Made by a program: the position numbers and the translations under genes. This document shows positions 23,992 through 36,477 of a DNA stretch of 64,000 nucleotides, piece by piece (position 1 is the stretch's first letter; each line of letters opens with the position of its first letter). A model generated the notes under the pieces. That model saw only the letters and a list, made by a program, of their open reading frames with translations. It searched no databases and had not been told where the DNA came from. Location: assembly GCF_005796225.1 (NCBI RefSeq), contig NZ_VAHO01000004.1, positions 219,244-283,243 of the forward strand, read 5' to 3'. This DNA comes from Pseudarthrobacter sp. NamE5. Its GTDB lineage: Bacteria > Actinomycetota > Actinomycetes > Actinomycetales > Micrococcaceae.

Positions 23992-25905
23992 TCACGCCCC
24001 GCCGGCCTCCGGGCCTACCCCGGCAGGATTCCCTGGGCGGGCGTGCGCGGTCATGGGGCCGGCGGGGACGCTGAGCTGCGATTCGAACATCCGGAAGTAG
24101 CGGCCCCGCAACGCCACCAGTTCCTGGTGCGTGCCCTGCTCCACGATCCTGCCTTCCTCGAGCATGAACACCATGTCCGCCTTTTCGATGGTGGCAAGGC
24201 GGTGGCTGATGGCGATGATAGTGCTGTTCCGGTCCGCGAACAGGCGGGTGAAGATCCGGTGTTCGGCCAGGGCGTCGATGGCTGATGTCGGTTCATCCAT
24301 CACCATGAAGGAAGCGTCCCGGTAGAAGTTCCGGGCCATGGCGAGCCGCTGCCATTGGCCGCCGGACAGCCCGCTGCCCTTCCGGCCCCGCGGGTCCTCC
24401 ATCCAGTTGCTGACGTGGTTGTCCAGGCCATTGGGCAACCTGTTGATGAAGTCCAGGGCCTCGGCATCTGCGGCGGCCTTGCGGATACGGCCGTCGTCCC
24501 GGGGCGAGTCAACGTCGCCGAACCAGATGTTCTCCGCGGCCGTGGCGAACTCGTACTTGAGGAACTCCTGGCTGAGCACGGCGAGGTGGCGGTGCCAGGA
24601 GGTGACGTCGACGGCGGCGAGGTCCACGCCGTCGAGCATCACTTGGCCAGAGTCGGGGCGGTAGAGGCCGGCGAGGATCCTGATCAGCGTGGACTTCCCG
24701 GCGCCGTTTTCCCCCACGATGGCGATGTGCTGGCCTTCGCGGATGGTCATGGTGATGCCCCTGATGACTTCGAGGTCACTGCCCGTGTAGGTAAACCGGA
24801 TGTCCTTCAGCTCCACGGTCCTTGGTGGCTGCAGCAGCGGCGGCGCGTGCTCCGAGTGGACGGGCAGGCCCATGAACAGCTCATAGTCCTTCAGGTTTGC
24901 CAGGTCCTCGTCAATGGAGCTGAGGGAGGACACCAGGTTGTTCGCGGTGGACAGGGCGCGGCTGACGATTTGCTGCACGTAGAGGAACTGGCCCACGGGC
25001 TGGGCGCGTGCGATGATTTGCCCCACCACCCAGATCAGCGAGACCACCTCTGCGCCGTATTGGAGCGCGTCCGCGGCCAGCTGCTTGGGGATGTAACGGC
25101 GCTGGAAATCAAGACGGCGGCGCTCGTCTGCGTCGCGGAGGCGGGAGCGGAGGTCCATGAGGAAGCCGACGATGCCGTACAGCCGCATCTCGGCAATGTG
25201 CTGCGGACGCAAAAGGTTGGTTTCGATCATCCGGCGCTGGCGCCTGGAATCCACCTGGGTGTTCCAGTGGGCAATCTGTTCGCGCGACAGCTTGAACTGC
25301 AGGTAGACGCTGGGCACGATGGCCACCAGCACGATCACTGCGATCCACCAGCTGACCAGCAGCAGGGCGCCGACGGCCAGGACCACCGAGACGAGCTGCG
25401 TGAAGATCGCCGCGATGCGGTCAAGGACCCGGGCGTAGGAGTCGGAGAACCTTTTGGCGCGGTCGTACAGGTCAACGGTTTCTTTGTCGTCGTAGCGCCA
25501 GAATTCGAGTGCCAGGAAGCGTTCGTACATCTGGTCGCCCACGATGGCGCCCACTTTGAAGCTCATCAGTTGCTGGATGTAGCGGTCCACGCTGCTGAAG
25601 GCGCCCCAGAACAAACCCAGGGCAGCGGTGATGATGACGTAGACGACGGCGAGCTGGCCCGCCCCGCCGTCCCCGGCATAGGCAGCGGCAAGCGCGGTGG
25701 TGGTGAGGGCCGCAAAGTAGGTCGTGACCAGCGGAAGCACGGCCGAGATCAGCGAACCGAGCACTTTCATGACCACCGCGCCCGGCGAGGCGCGGAAGCT
25801 GACCTTCAATACCTGGGCCACGGCCCGGGCATAAGGCCGCAGCGCCAGCCGCCGCTGGGGATCTCGTGTCGGGGTCAGTTCCGCCGGATGGCGTGGTGGG
25901 GGCAT
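23992..25905 (-). CDS. ABC transporter, fused permease and ATP-binding protein
   Basis: The 637-residue protein is an exporter-type half transporter. An N-terminal membrane domain of about six helices (roughly residues 40-330) precedes a nucleotide-binding domain. The latter has Walker A VGENGAGKSTLI, Q-loop SQEF, signature GLSGGQWQRLAMAR, Walker B FMVMDEPTSAID and the switch His in AISHRLATI. It probably works as a homodimer or with an unlinked partner. The substrate is unknown. It lies downstream of guaB, separated by a strong hairpin, so it is probably transcribed on its own. Confidence 0.93.
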   Translation of the reverse strand: MPPPRHPAELTPTRDPQRRLALRPYARAVAQVLKVSFRASPGAVVMKVLGSLISAVLPLVTTYFAALTTTALAAAYAGDGGAGQLAVVYVIITAALGLFWGAFSSVDRYIQQLMSFKVGAIVGDQMYERFLALEFWRYDDKETVDLYDRAKRFSDSYARVLDRIAAIFTQLVSVVLAVGALLLVSWWIAVIVLVAIVPSVYLQFKLSREQIAHWNTQVDSRRQRRMIETNLLRPQHIAEMRLYGIVGFLMDLRSRLRDADERRRLDFQRRYIPKQLAADALQYGAEVVSLIWVVGQIIARAQPVGQFLYVQQIVSRALSTANNLVSSLSSIDEDLANLKDYELFMGLPVHSEHAPPLLQPPRTVELKDIRFTYTGSDLEVIRGITMTIREGQHIAIVGENGAGKSTLIRILAGLYRPDSGQVMLDGVDLAAVDVTSWHRHLAVLSQEFLKYEFATAAENIWFGDVDSPRDDGRIRKAAADAEALDFINRLPNGLDNHVSNWMEDPRGRKGSGLSGGQWQRLAMARNFYRDASFMVMDEPTSAIDALAEHRIFTRLFADRNSTIIAISHRLATIEKADMVFMLEEGRIVEQGTHQELVALRGRYFRMFESQLSVPAGPMTAHARPGNPAGVGPEAGGA

Positions 25906-25933
25906 GCAATCAGCCTAGTTCCGAACAGATACA

Positions 25934-25977
25934 GGTTGGGCCCCGTGCGAAACCTGGGTTTCGAACGGGGCCCAACC
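25934..25977 (-). terminator. Long hairpin terminator after guaB
   Basis: A 13-bp perfect outer stem (GGTTGGGCCCCGT with ACGGGGCCCAACC) continues after one mismatch into a 7-bp inner stem (CGAAACC/GGTTTCG) with a two-base loop. It lies 11 bases after the guaB stop. It lacks a long T run. Confidence 0.75.
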
Positions 25978-25988
25978 AAAGATGGCCC

Positions 25989-27668
<1,680 letters not shown>

Positions 27669-27735
27669 CTATTCCACGCGTGCATTGTGAGGAACCGCAC
27701 TCCCCACCCGCCCCATCCCTGTCGCGGGGACCTGT

Positions 27736-29814
27736 CTAGCTCCAGCCGGTGGCTGCCAGGAGGCGCTGCTCAAACATGGGCATCATGGTCTCCACGTAGG
27801 TGCGGGTGAGATGGTTGTCATCCTTGTACACGTAGACGTTTCCCACCACAGCAGGGCAGACACCGCGGGCGCAGATGAAGTCACTCAGATCCATCAGGTG
27901 CAGCCCGGGCAGCTTCCCCCGGTAGCTTTCCAGCGGTGAGGGGTCCGCCAGGGACTCGGCCAGGGACGGATTGCACTCGGGAGCGTGGGGGCCGTTCCGC
28001 TGGACGCACTCGGGCATGTTGAAGGTAAAGCGGGGGTTGTCCCGGATCCCGACAATCTCGATGCCCGCCTCCGCGAACGGCCGGACACCCTCCAGGTAGC
28101 CCGGGACCCCGGTCTCGAACGGCGCTTCCTCATGTGTCAGGGATGCCACCGTGAACACAGCGTCGGGGCGGTGTTCCAGAACGTAGGCGGCGCTTGCCTG
28201 GTTGTAGGCGTTGCACTCGGCGTTCCTTGTTTCGGACGCGGCACCGAAACGGCAGGCCGGCATCAGCAGCGTCACCAGTTCCCAGCCCCGCGCGGCGGCG
28301 ATCGGCCCCAGCGCGCCCAGGTACTGCTGCGAGTGGGAATCCCCCAGCACCACGATCCGCTTGGTCGCTTCGCCTCCCGGGACCTCCTGCCGGCAACCCT
28401 CAAGAAGGGGATCCCTGGTGGCATTGGCACCGGTGCAGGGGGCGTGGATGCCGGCCCAGTCGTTGTCCAGCGCGGACGGCCCGGGGATGATTTTGGCACC
28501 GGCCGCAGGCACCGGTGCGTTCTCCGGGTGCAAGGCAGCGGCCCCGGGGGTAAGCTCCCGCGGCTGGGCCGCCGTCGCGCTTTCCTCCGCAGTGAGGGTG
28601 GTCTGCCAAACAGCCACGGGCCCGGCAAGGACGGCACCACAGGCAGCAATCACGACGGCGGTGCGCCAGGCCCGGCGCTGTGGCCAGTGCCAGTCGCGCA
28701 ACGGCTTTTCCACGAAGCGCGTGGTGAGGACCGCGAGCACGATGGACGCGCCCACAATCCCCATGCCCTGGGCAAGGTTTGGCGCCTCCAGCCCGGTAGC
28801 GGCGAGTGCGAGCACCAGGACGGGCCAGTGCCACAGGTACAAGGCATAGGAATTATCCCCGAGCGCCACCAACGGCCTGCTGCTGAGGAACCTGTCCACG
28901 CCGAAGCGGCTGCCCGTTTGACCCGCGACGATGATGCCGGCGGCAGCCAGGGTCGGCCAGAGCGCCACGTAGCCAGGGAAGGACCGGTCCACCGTCAGCA
29001 GCAGGCCGCAGGACACCATGGCCGCCAGCCCGAGCCAGCCGAGCACCACCCGCAGCGCCCGGTTGGGTTTGAGGTGCGGAAGGGCCAGGGCAAGCAGCGA
29101 CCCCAGCGCGAATTCCCAGAGCCTGGTCCGGGTGTCGAAGTAGGCGTAGGCCTGGTTGGTGGCCGTCTGCTCCACGGAGCACACGAGCGACACGGCGAAC
29201 ACTGCCCCGAACACCAGTGTGAGCAGCCCGCGGTAGTCCAGGCACGCGCCGCCGGGAAGGCGGTGCAGCAACGCCAGGAGGCCGGCGCTGCCCGCAAAGA
29301 TGAGCGGCCACAGGATGAACACCTGCCCCTGGATGGACAGGGACCAAAAGTGCTGCAGTGGGCTGGCACCGGCATGATCCTGGGCGTAGTAGTCGACGGC
29401 TGTGTCTGCCAGCAGCCAGTTCTGGGTATAGAGCAGGGACGCCCAGGCCTGGTCCAGGATCTGGGGCCAGCGGTTTTGCGGCAGGATCAGCCAGGTGCCG
29501 GCAAGGATGCCGAGGATCACCACGACGGCGGCGGGCAGCAGCCGCTTGAAGAGGTGCAGCCAGTGGCGCAGGAGTCCAAAAGGCCGCCCCGCCTCGGCTT
29601 TCCGCACAAAGGAAAGCGTAAGCAGGAACGCGGAGACCAGCAGGAATATGTCCACCCCGCCGGAGACCCGGCCCAGCCACACGTGGTACGCCACCACCAT
29701 CAGCACAGCAAGCGCACGGAGCCCCTGGACCTCGGGCCGGAAGTTTGCCTTGCGGCTCTTCGCGCCGGCTTTGGGCAGGTTCGCGGGCTTGCTGCTGTCC
29801 GTCATCCGGGACAT
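27736..29814 (-). CDS. Acyltransferase-3 family protein with C-terminal SGNH domain (OafA/YrhL-like)
   Basis: The 692-residue protein has an N-terminal acyltransferase-3 domain of about ten helices (PEVQGLRALAVLMVVAYHVWLGRVSGGVDIF near residues 25-55). A C-terminal extracytoplasmic SGNH domain has block I VLGDSHSQQYL (about 28330-28346) and the closing DDNHLTRTY. Such proteins O-acylate surface polysaccharides or peptidoglycan. I chose the ATG at 29814, whose A is shared with the stop of the upstream paralogue (TGATG), so translation is coupled. No glycan-synthesis genes are adjacent, so the acceptor is unknown. Confidence 0.88.
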   Translation of the reverse strand: MSRMTDSSKPANLPKAGAKSRKANFRPEVQGLRALAVLMVVAYHVWLGRVSGGVDIFLLVSAFLLTLSFVRKAEAGRPFGLLRHWLHLFKRLLPAAVVVILGILAGTWLILPQNRWPQILDQAWASLLYTQNWLLADTAVDYYAQDHAGASPLQHFWSLSIQGQVFILWPLIFAGSAGLLALLHRLPGGACLDYRGLLTLVFGAVFAVSLVCSVEQTATNQAYAYFDTRTRLWEFALGSLLALALPHLKPNRALRVVLGWLGLAAMVSCGLLLTVDRSFPGYVALWPTLAAAGIIVAGQTGSRFGVDRFLSSRPLVALGDNSYALYLWHWPVLVLALAATGLEAPNLAQGMGIVGASIVLAVLTTRFVEKPLRDWHWPQRRAWRTAVVIAACGAVLAGPVAVWQTTLTAEESATAAQPRELTPGAAALHPENAPVPAAGAKIIPGPSALDNDWAGIHAPCTGANATRDPLLEGCRQEVPGGEATKRIVVLGDSHSQQYLGALGPIAAARGWELVTLLMPACRFGAASETRNAECNAYNQASAAYVLEHRPDAVFTVASLTHEEAPFETGVPGYLEGVRPFAEAGIEIVGIRDNPRFTFNMPECVQRNGPHAPECNPSLAESLADPSPLESYRGKLPGLHLMDLSDFICARGVCPAVVGNVYVYKDDNHLTRTYVETMMPMFEQRLLAATGWS

Positions 29815-31865
29815 CAGACCTGCCAACCCGTGGCGGCCAGAAACTCCTGCTCGAAGAATGGGGCAAGCGTCATCATGTAGGACCGCGTGACGTGGTTGCT
29901 GTCTTTGTAGACGATCACGTTGCCGATGGCGGCGGGGCAGAAATCATCCGTGCAGAAATACCGGGTGAGGTCCATGAAGCGGGTGTCCGGAAGCCGGTCG
30001 GCTGCCGCGTCTGTTGGGGAGACTGGGCTGAAGCTGACCACGCGGCTGCTGCCGCAGATCTCCTGCGCCTGGGGGTTCTCCGCCAGGCAGTCCGGCGTGT
30101 GGGCAGGCATGCGGGGGGTGTCCCGAATTCCGAGCACCGGAATACCGGCCTCGTTGAGCCGCTGAACCTCACGGATCCAGCCCTCGTCCAGCCACTCGGA
30201 CACGGCGGAATCATGGAAGGTACGGGTGCTCGTCGTCAGCACGAGGTCGGGTTTCATCTCCAGGACTTTCTGCATTTCCTCCGCGTTGAAGTCGAGGCAC
30301 TCCTGGCTTATCCCCGGACCCATCTCGTCAGTCAGCGGGCAAAAGCCTTTCGTTATGGAGGTGACGCTCCACCGGTTTTTCTCGGCTATGGGGAGGACTA
30401 ACGTGTTCAATACGTGTGCGTGCGAGCTGCCCATGATGACGATGCTCTTCGTGCCGTCCTCCACAGCGTTCGTGCAGATGTTGACGTTCTCCCCCTCCCC
30501 CGTGCAGGGTTCAGGAAACTCGGGCCATTCGGTGGCCATCACTTCCGGTGTGGGGACCAGCTGCGTCCGCCCATCGGGCTGGAAGTTGAAGTTGTTGCTG
30601 GCTGCACGGGCCCCGGGATAGCGGGGGTCGTCCAGCCCGATGGCGGAGATGGAGCTGGACTGAAGGATGTGGTGCCGCCAAAGAGCCAGGGGTGCCGCTG
30701 CCACCGTTACCACCAGGGCGATGGCCAGGACTGACCGGCGCCGCCTGGTCTCCGGCCACTTCCATTCACGCCACGGTGTCTCAATGAAGCGCGTGGTGAG
30801 ATGGGCGAGGAGCAGGGACGCCAGGATGATCACCGAACCCGACAGCCACCCTGCATGCTCCTTGCCGCTCCACGCCAGCCCGAGCACCAGGAGGGGCCAG
30901 TGCCACAGATACAGCGCGTATGACATCCCGCCCAGCTTCACCAGGGGCTTGAAGCTGAGGAACCTGTCCACCCCGGCCGCGCTTTGGGTCTGGCCGGCGG
31001 CGATGATCAGGGCAGCGGCGAGGGTGGGCCAGAGTGCGGCTATCCCGGGAAAGGCTGCCTGGACGTTCAGCAGGATCCCGCAGCTGAGCATTGCGATGAG
31101 GCCCACCCAGCCCATGATGATGCGGGTGGGACGGGAAAGGCGGAGACCGGGAAGAATAAGGGCCACCAGCGTGCCGAGTGCGAACTCCCAGAGCCGTGCT
31201 CCGGTGTCGAAATATGCCTGGACCTGGTTGGTGGCCGTGAAGTAGATCGAATAGGCAAGCGAGCCCAGGAAGAGTGCGAAGAAGACGTAGGCGAGCAGCG
31301 GCCGGTATGACAGCCTGTAACGCTGCGCCGCCCAGGCGGCGAGTGCGAAGATGAGCGGCCAGAGGATGAACACCTGCCCCTGGATGGAGAGGGACCAGAA
31401 GTGCTGCAGGGGGCTGGCGAGGCTGTGGTCGTTGGCGTAATAATCCACTGCCTGTTCCTGCAGCAGCCTGTTCTGGGAGTAGGACAGGGAAGCCCAGCCC
31501 TGCTGGATGAGGTCCAGCCAGCGGGTTCGCGGAAGGAACCGGTATGAAGCTGCCAGGGTCGCCACGATGACCGTGACGGCTGCCGGCAGCAGCCGCCGGA
31601 AAAGGTGCAGCCAATGCTTCAGCAGGCCCACGCGCTCCCGTCGCTCATGCCGCCCGGTGAACTGCAGGGTCATCAGGAACGCGGAGATCAGGAGGAATAT
31701 GTCCACCCCTCCCGAGACGCGCCCGAACCAGACATGGTACGAGACAACCATCAGGACAGCCAGGGAACGAAGGCCTTGGATTTCGGGGCGGTAGGAGGAT
31801 CTGTAGTGCGTTTGCCGGCCTCCGGCAGTCGGGGCTGGCGCTTCCGCGGTCCTTGTTACTGACAC
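29814..31865 (-). CDS. Acyltransferase-3 family protein with C-terminal SGNH domain, tandem paralogue
   Basis: The 683-residue protein has the same architecture as the downstream gene: about ten helices beginning PEIQGLRSLAVLMVVSYHVWFGRVSGGVDIF, then an SGNH domain ending KDSNHVTRSY. In block I the usual GDSH is GSSH (IVIMGSSHAHVL, about 30417-30434); the nucleophilic Ser is kept but the Asp is lost. The pair looks like a local duplication expressed as one operon, first gene here. Probable role is O-acylation of an envelope glycan; the acceptor is not identifiable. Confidence 0.87.
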   Translation of the reverse strand: MSVTRTAEAPAPTAGGRQTHYRSSYRPEIQGLRSLAVLMVVSYHVWFGRVSGGVDIFLLISAFLMTLQFTGRHERRERVGLLKHWLHLFRRLLPAAVTVIVATLAASYRFLPRTRWLDLIQQGWASLSYSQNRLLQEQAVDYYANDHSLASPLQHFWSLSIQGQVFILWPLIFALAAWAAQRYRLSYRPLLAYVFFALFLGSLAYSIYFTATNQVQAYFDTGARLWEFALGTLVALILPGLRLSRPTRIIMGWVGLIAMLSCGILLNVQAAFPGIAALWPTLAAALIIAAGQTQSAAGVDRFLSFKPLVKLGGMSYALYLWHWPLLVLGLAWSGKEHAGWLSGSVIILASLLLAHLTTRFIETPWREWKWPETRRRRSVLAIALVVTVAAAPLALWRHHILQSSSISAIGLDDPRYPGARAASNNFNFQPDGRTQLVPTPEVMATEWPEFPEPCTGEGENVNICTNAVEDGTKSIVIMGSSHAHVLNTLVLPIAEKNRWSVTSITKGFCPLTDEMGPGISQECLDFNAEEMQKVLEMKPDLVLTTSTRTFHDSAVSEWLDEGWIREVQRLNEAGIPVLGIRDTPRMPAHTPDCLAENPQAQEICGSSRVVSFSPVSPTDAAADRLPDTRFMDLTRYFCTDDFCPAAIGNVIVYKDSNHVTRSYMMTLAPFFEQEFLAATGWQV

Positions 31866-31978
31866 AAAATATCCTTCAGAGCCCTTGACAAACCATCAAG
31901 TTTAGCCGATACGGCTGGCCCTCCCGAATTTGGCGGTACCGGCCGGATCCCGCCGCCCCAAAAACTGCTGCGTTTCGG

Positions 31979-33502
31979 CTAGGCGCGCAGCAGGCCGCGC
32001 AAGGTCTGGATCGTGTCGGCGTCCGCCGCCGTCTTGTCGTCACGGTAGCGCTTCACGCGGGCGAAGCGAAGGGCGATTCCGCCGGGGTACCGCGGGGATT
32101 GCTGCACGCCGTCGATGGCAATTTCGACGACGGTGACGGGCTCCACCCACACGGTGCCCGCAGTGCGCCGCACCGCTATCTCTTGGAACCGCCGGGTCTG
32201 CCATTGCAGGAGCGCATCGGTGAGGCCTTTGAAGGTCTTGCCCACCATCACATAGCCGCCGGGTTCGCCGAACTCGCCGGTGGGGTCAAGTGCTCCGAGG
32301 TGAAGGTTCGACAGCAGCCCCGTCCGTCGTCCTGATCCCCACTCGCAGGCCAGCACCACCAGGTCGTAGGTGAGCACCGGCTTCACCTTCATCCAGTTGG
32401 AGCCCCGCCGGCCGGCGGCGTAGGAGGAGTCAGCTGCTTTGACCACCACGCCCTCGTGTCCGGCCGCGAGCGCATCGCGGGATACCCGCTCGGCGGTGGA
32501 CGCATCCGCAGTGATCACCCCCGGAATCCTGTACTCGGGGGCGATGCGCTCGAGTATGGCGATGCGGGTCGACAGGGGCTCGTCCAGCAGGTCTTTCCCG
32601 TCAACGTGCAGCACGTCGAAAAACCATGGATGCAGCAAGGTGGCACGCGCCGCTTCCGCACCGAACCGGGCCATGGTTTCCTGAAACGGCCGCGGACTAC
32701 CCTCCTCGTCGAGGGCGAGGGTCTCGCCGTCTAGGATCACTTCCCGCACCGGGAGTCCGCGCACCACCTCCACCACCTCGGGCAGGCGGTGTGTCACCTC
32801 AGCAAGGGTACGGGTGAAGACGCGCACGTCCTCTCCCCTGCGGTGCACCTGGATGCGCGCGCCGTCGAGCTTGTATTCCACGGACGCCTTCCCCGTAACC
32901 TCCAGCGCTTGAGTGGCGCTGGCGGCAGTTGAAGCGAGCATCGGCAGCACCGGACGGCCGACGACGAGCCCCACCGCGTCCAGTTCTTCCGGCGTGCCAG
33001 TAATCGCCAGCAGGGCGCTCTGACCGAGATCGCCGGAGAGCATTGCCGCCCTGCGGACTGCCTCGACAGGCCGGCCGGCGGCGCGGGCGATGGCGTCGGT
33101 CAGGACCCCCTCAAGCGCCCCCGTCCGCAGTTCGCCGAGCAGCACACCGGCGATGAAACGCTGCTCCCGTTCAGTGGCGGCGGACGTGAGCGTCCGGAGC
33201 GTCACGGCGCGTCCCGCAGCCGATCCCGAGCCCGTAGTGGCGAGCAGCCGGTCCAGGGCGGCGTCGAGGTCGGCGACAGTAAGAGTGGCATCAGCCGCCG
33301 GCTCCCCCATGGCCGCTGTCATGCCCCGCCAGCCGACCCCCACCCGTCCCTGCCGCGGCTTGGCGGTCAGCAGGCCGACCGTCGTCGCTATCGCGGCAGG
33401 CTCCAGCCGGCGCAGCAGGCCTGCCAGTGCCTCGACCTTCGCGAGCCGGGAGCGGGTGGACGCAACGGCGTCCGTGGTCCTCACGAGCTCGTCGAGCAGC
33501 AT
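31979..33502 (-). CDS. ATP-dependent DNA ligase (LigB-like)
   Basis: The 507-residue protein has an N-terminal helical DNA-binding domain and an adenylation domain. The nucleotidyltransferase motif I EYKLDGARIQVHRRG carries the AMP-accepting Lys near residue 210, and VILDGETLALDEEG is motif III. GHEGVVVKAADSSYAAGRR and WMKVKP correspond to motifs IV-V, followed by an OB fold. Length and motif layout match actinobacterial LigB, an accessory ligase beside the essential NAD-dependent LigA. The ATG at 33502 is preferred over the GTG at 33526. It is divergent from the DHFR-like gene. No Ku or LigD genes are near, so no NHEJ link is seen. Confidence 0.9.
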   Translation of the reverse strand: MLLDELVRTTDAVASTRSRLAKVEALAGLLRRLEPAAIATTVGLLTAKPRQGRVGVGWRGMTAAMGEPAADATLTVADLDAALDRLLATTGSGSAAGRAVTLRTLTSAATEREQRFIAGVLLGELRTGALEGVLTDAIARAAGRPVEAVRRAAMLSGDLGQSALLAITGTPEELDAVGLVVGRPVLPMLASTAASATQALEVTGKASVEYKLDGARIQVHRRGEDVRVFTRTLAEVTHRLPEVVEVVRGLPVREVILDGETLALDEEGSPRPFQETMARFGAEAARATLLHPWFFDVLHVDGKDLLDEPLSTRIAILERIAPEYRIPGVITADASTAERVSRDALAAGHEGVVVKAADSSYAAGRRGSNWMKVKPVLTYDLVVLACEWGSGRRTGLLSNLHLGALDPTGEFGEPGGYVMVGKTFKGLTDALLQWQTRRFQEIAVRRTAGTVWVEPVTVVEIAIDGVQQSPRYPGGIALRFARVKRYRDDKTAADADTIQTLRGLLRA

Positions 33503-33564
33503 GGGACCAGTCTGCCACGCGCCCACCTCTGGACAGCGGCGGACACCGGTTCCAGAATGGGCGC

Positions 33565-34179
33565 GTGGGAATCATCGTCGCGAACCTGTTCCTTACGCTC
33601 GACGGCGTCTACCAGGCTCCCGGTGGCCGGGAGGAGGACCGCGAGGGCGGCTTTTCCTTTGGCGGCTGGCAGCTGCCGGTGTCCGATGAGGAGGCGGAAG
33701 CGGCCATCGAAGCGGAGATCGGCCGGATCGACGCCCTGCTCCTGGGCCGCAAGACCTACGACATCTTTGCGGCCTACTGGCCCCGGCAGTCCGGTGAGAT
33801 CGCCGGCACCCTCAACCGTGTGCCGAAGTTCGTCGTCTCCGGCAGTCTTGCTGATCCGGCCTGGGCCAGCACGCGAGTGCTACCTGACGCAGCGGCCGCG
33901 GGCAGGCTCCGCGAGGAATACGGCCAGGTGCACCTGTTCGGCAGCGGCGTCCTCATCCGTTCACTGCTGGCCGCAGGTGTGCTCGACCGCCTCCACCTCT
34001 GGCTTTATCCGGTCACGCTCGGAGAGGGCAAGCGCCTCTTTGATACCGGGACCATCCCCGCTACTTTCCGGCTCGCCGAGCCTGCGCGGAGCTTCCCTAA
34101 GGGTGCAGTCTCCCTGGTTTACGAGCCGACCGGGGGCGTGGAAACGCAGGATATGCCGGGCGCTCAGGCCGCCGGGTAG
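33565..34179 (+). CDS. Dihydrofolate reductase-fold (RibD C-terminal-like) family protein
   Basis: The protein starts at GTG 33565 as VGIIVANLFLTLDGVYQAPGG, typical of the RibD C-terminal/DHFR-like family. It continues with DALLLGRKTYDIFAAYWP, KFVVSGSL, VHLFGSGVLIRSLLAAGVLDRLHLWLYPVTLGEGKRLF. It is 204 residues. Members bind NADPH, but most have no known substrate and are not the essential folate enzyme. An ATG at 33557 in another frame is not used. The divergent neighbour is the DNA ligase. It ends before a strong hairpin. Confidence 0.85.
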   Translation: MGIIVANLFLTLDGVYQAPGGREEDREGGFSFGGWQLPVSDEEAEAAIEAEIGRIDALLLGRKTYDIFAAYWPRQSGEIAGTLNRVPKFVVSGSLADPAWASTRVLPDAAAAGRLREEYGQVHLFGSGVLIRSLLAAGVLDRLHLWLYPVTLGEGKRLFDTGTIPATFRLAEPARSFPKGAVSLVYEPTGGVETQDMPGAQAAG

Positions 34180-34202
34180 TCCCCACCGTTCCCCCGGACA
34201 CA

Positions 34203-34240
34203 CAAAGAACCGGCCCAGCGCACGCTGGACCGGTTCTTTG
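34203..34240. terminator. Bidirectional hairpin terminator between DHFR-like gene and groEL
   Basis: CAAAGAACCGG and CCGGTTCTTTG form an 11-bp outer stem. After one mismatch, CCAGCG/CGCTGG forms an inner stem. It lies between the convergent ends of the DHFR-like gene (34179) and groEL (34269) and can serve both strands. Confidence 0.8.
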
Positions 34241-34268
34241 CGCACGTTCGCTAAGCTTGGCCTGCAGC

Positions 34269-35891
<1,623 letters not shown>

Positions 35892-35956
35892 TCAAGACAG
35901 AACCCCGCGCCGCTGAGCAGCAGAATGCATGACCAGCGGCGCGGGGACCCGGAGAG

Positions 35957-36250
35957 TTACTTTACGACGATCGCCAGGACGTCGCGGGCGGACAGCACGA
36001 GGTACTCGGTGCCGCCGGTTTTTACTTCGGTTCCGCCGTACTTGGAGTAGATGACGACGTCGCCGACAGCGACATCAACGGGAACGCGGTTGCCGTCCTC
36101 GAAGCGGCCGGGGCCTACTGCAACAACTTCGCCTTCCTGGGGCTTCTCCTGTGCGGAGTCCGGGATCACCAGGCCGGAAGCCGTGGTCTGCTCGGCTTCG
36201 AGCGGGCGGACAACAATACGATCCTCAAGAGGCTTAATAGAGACCGACAC
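35957..36250 (-). CDS. groES: Co-chaperonin GroES
   Basis: The 97-residue protein (GTG start 36250, strong AGGAGAGG upstream) begins [21 protein letters not shown]. It carries the mobile loop [21 protein letters not shown] and the conserved [14 protein letters not shown] end. It caps the GroEL ring. An upstream in-frame ATG at 36358 is rejected because it lies inside the CIRCE region and adds unrelated residues. It is the first gene of the groES-groEL operon. Confidence 0.97.
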   Translation of the reverse strand: MSVSIKPLEDRIVVRPLEAEQTTASGLVIPDSAQEKPQEGEVVAVGPGRFEDGNRVPVDVAVGDVVIYSKYGGTEVKTGGTEYLVLSARDVLAIVVK

Positions 36251-36361
36251 TCGGACCTCTCCTTCTTCGTCAGCAAATTCGTGGACTTGAAAGCTTTCCG
36301 CCCTGGCTGGCAAACCGTCGTCGCGGTGCCGGCCGCAGCCTGGTTGGCAGCTCTTCATGTA

Positions 36362-36388
36362 TTAGCACCCTCCCAGGGAGAGTGCTAA
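36362..36388 (-). promoter_or_regulatory. CIRCE operator, promoter-proximal copy (groES)
   Basis: TTAGCACCC-N9-GAGTGCTAA differs from the CIRCE consensus at one arm position. It lies just downstream of the groES -10, around the expected transcription start, where HrcA would block transcription. Confidence 0.92.
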
Positions 36389-36393
36389 TGAAG

Positions 36394-36422
36394 ACTCTAT
36401 GTAAGGGTTAGCACTCGGTCAA
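36394..36422 (-). promoter_or_regulatory. groES-groEL promoter
   Basis: On the minus strand TTGACC (-35), a 17-base spacer and TAGAGT (-10) form a good vegetative-type promoter. It is flanked by the two CIRCE copies, one overlapping its -35 side. Confidence 0.75.
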
Positions 36423-36434
36423 GGTGAGTGCCAG
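36408..36434 (-). promoter_or_regulatory. CIRCE operator, upstream copy (groES)
   Basis: TTAGCACTC-N9-GAGTGCCAG keeps one perfect CIRCE arm and the exact spacer; the other arm has two changes. It overlaps the -35 and the start of the spacer of the groES promoter. Confidence 0.8.
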
Positions 36435-36477
36435 CGTTTCGTCACGGGCGGACGCCGCCCGCGTGTAAATTTGACGG

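Noticed and set aside
27985..29880. Long open frame (631 codons) opposite the first acyltransferase
   Set aside because: Gly/Arg/Pro-rich low-information translation opposite a clear membrane acyltransferase; explained by codon bias.
36251..36358. N-terminal extension of GroES from the ATG at 36358
   Set aside because: The extension begins just before the CIRCE region, has no family match, and the GTG at 36250 has a strong ribosome binding site.
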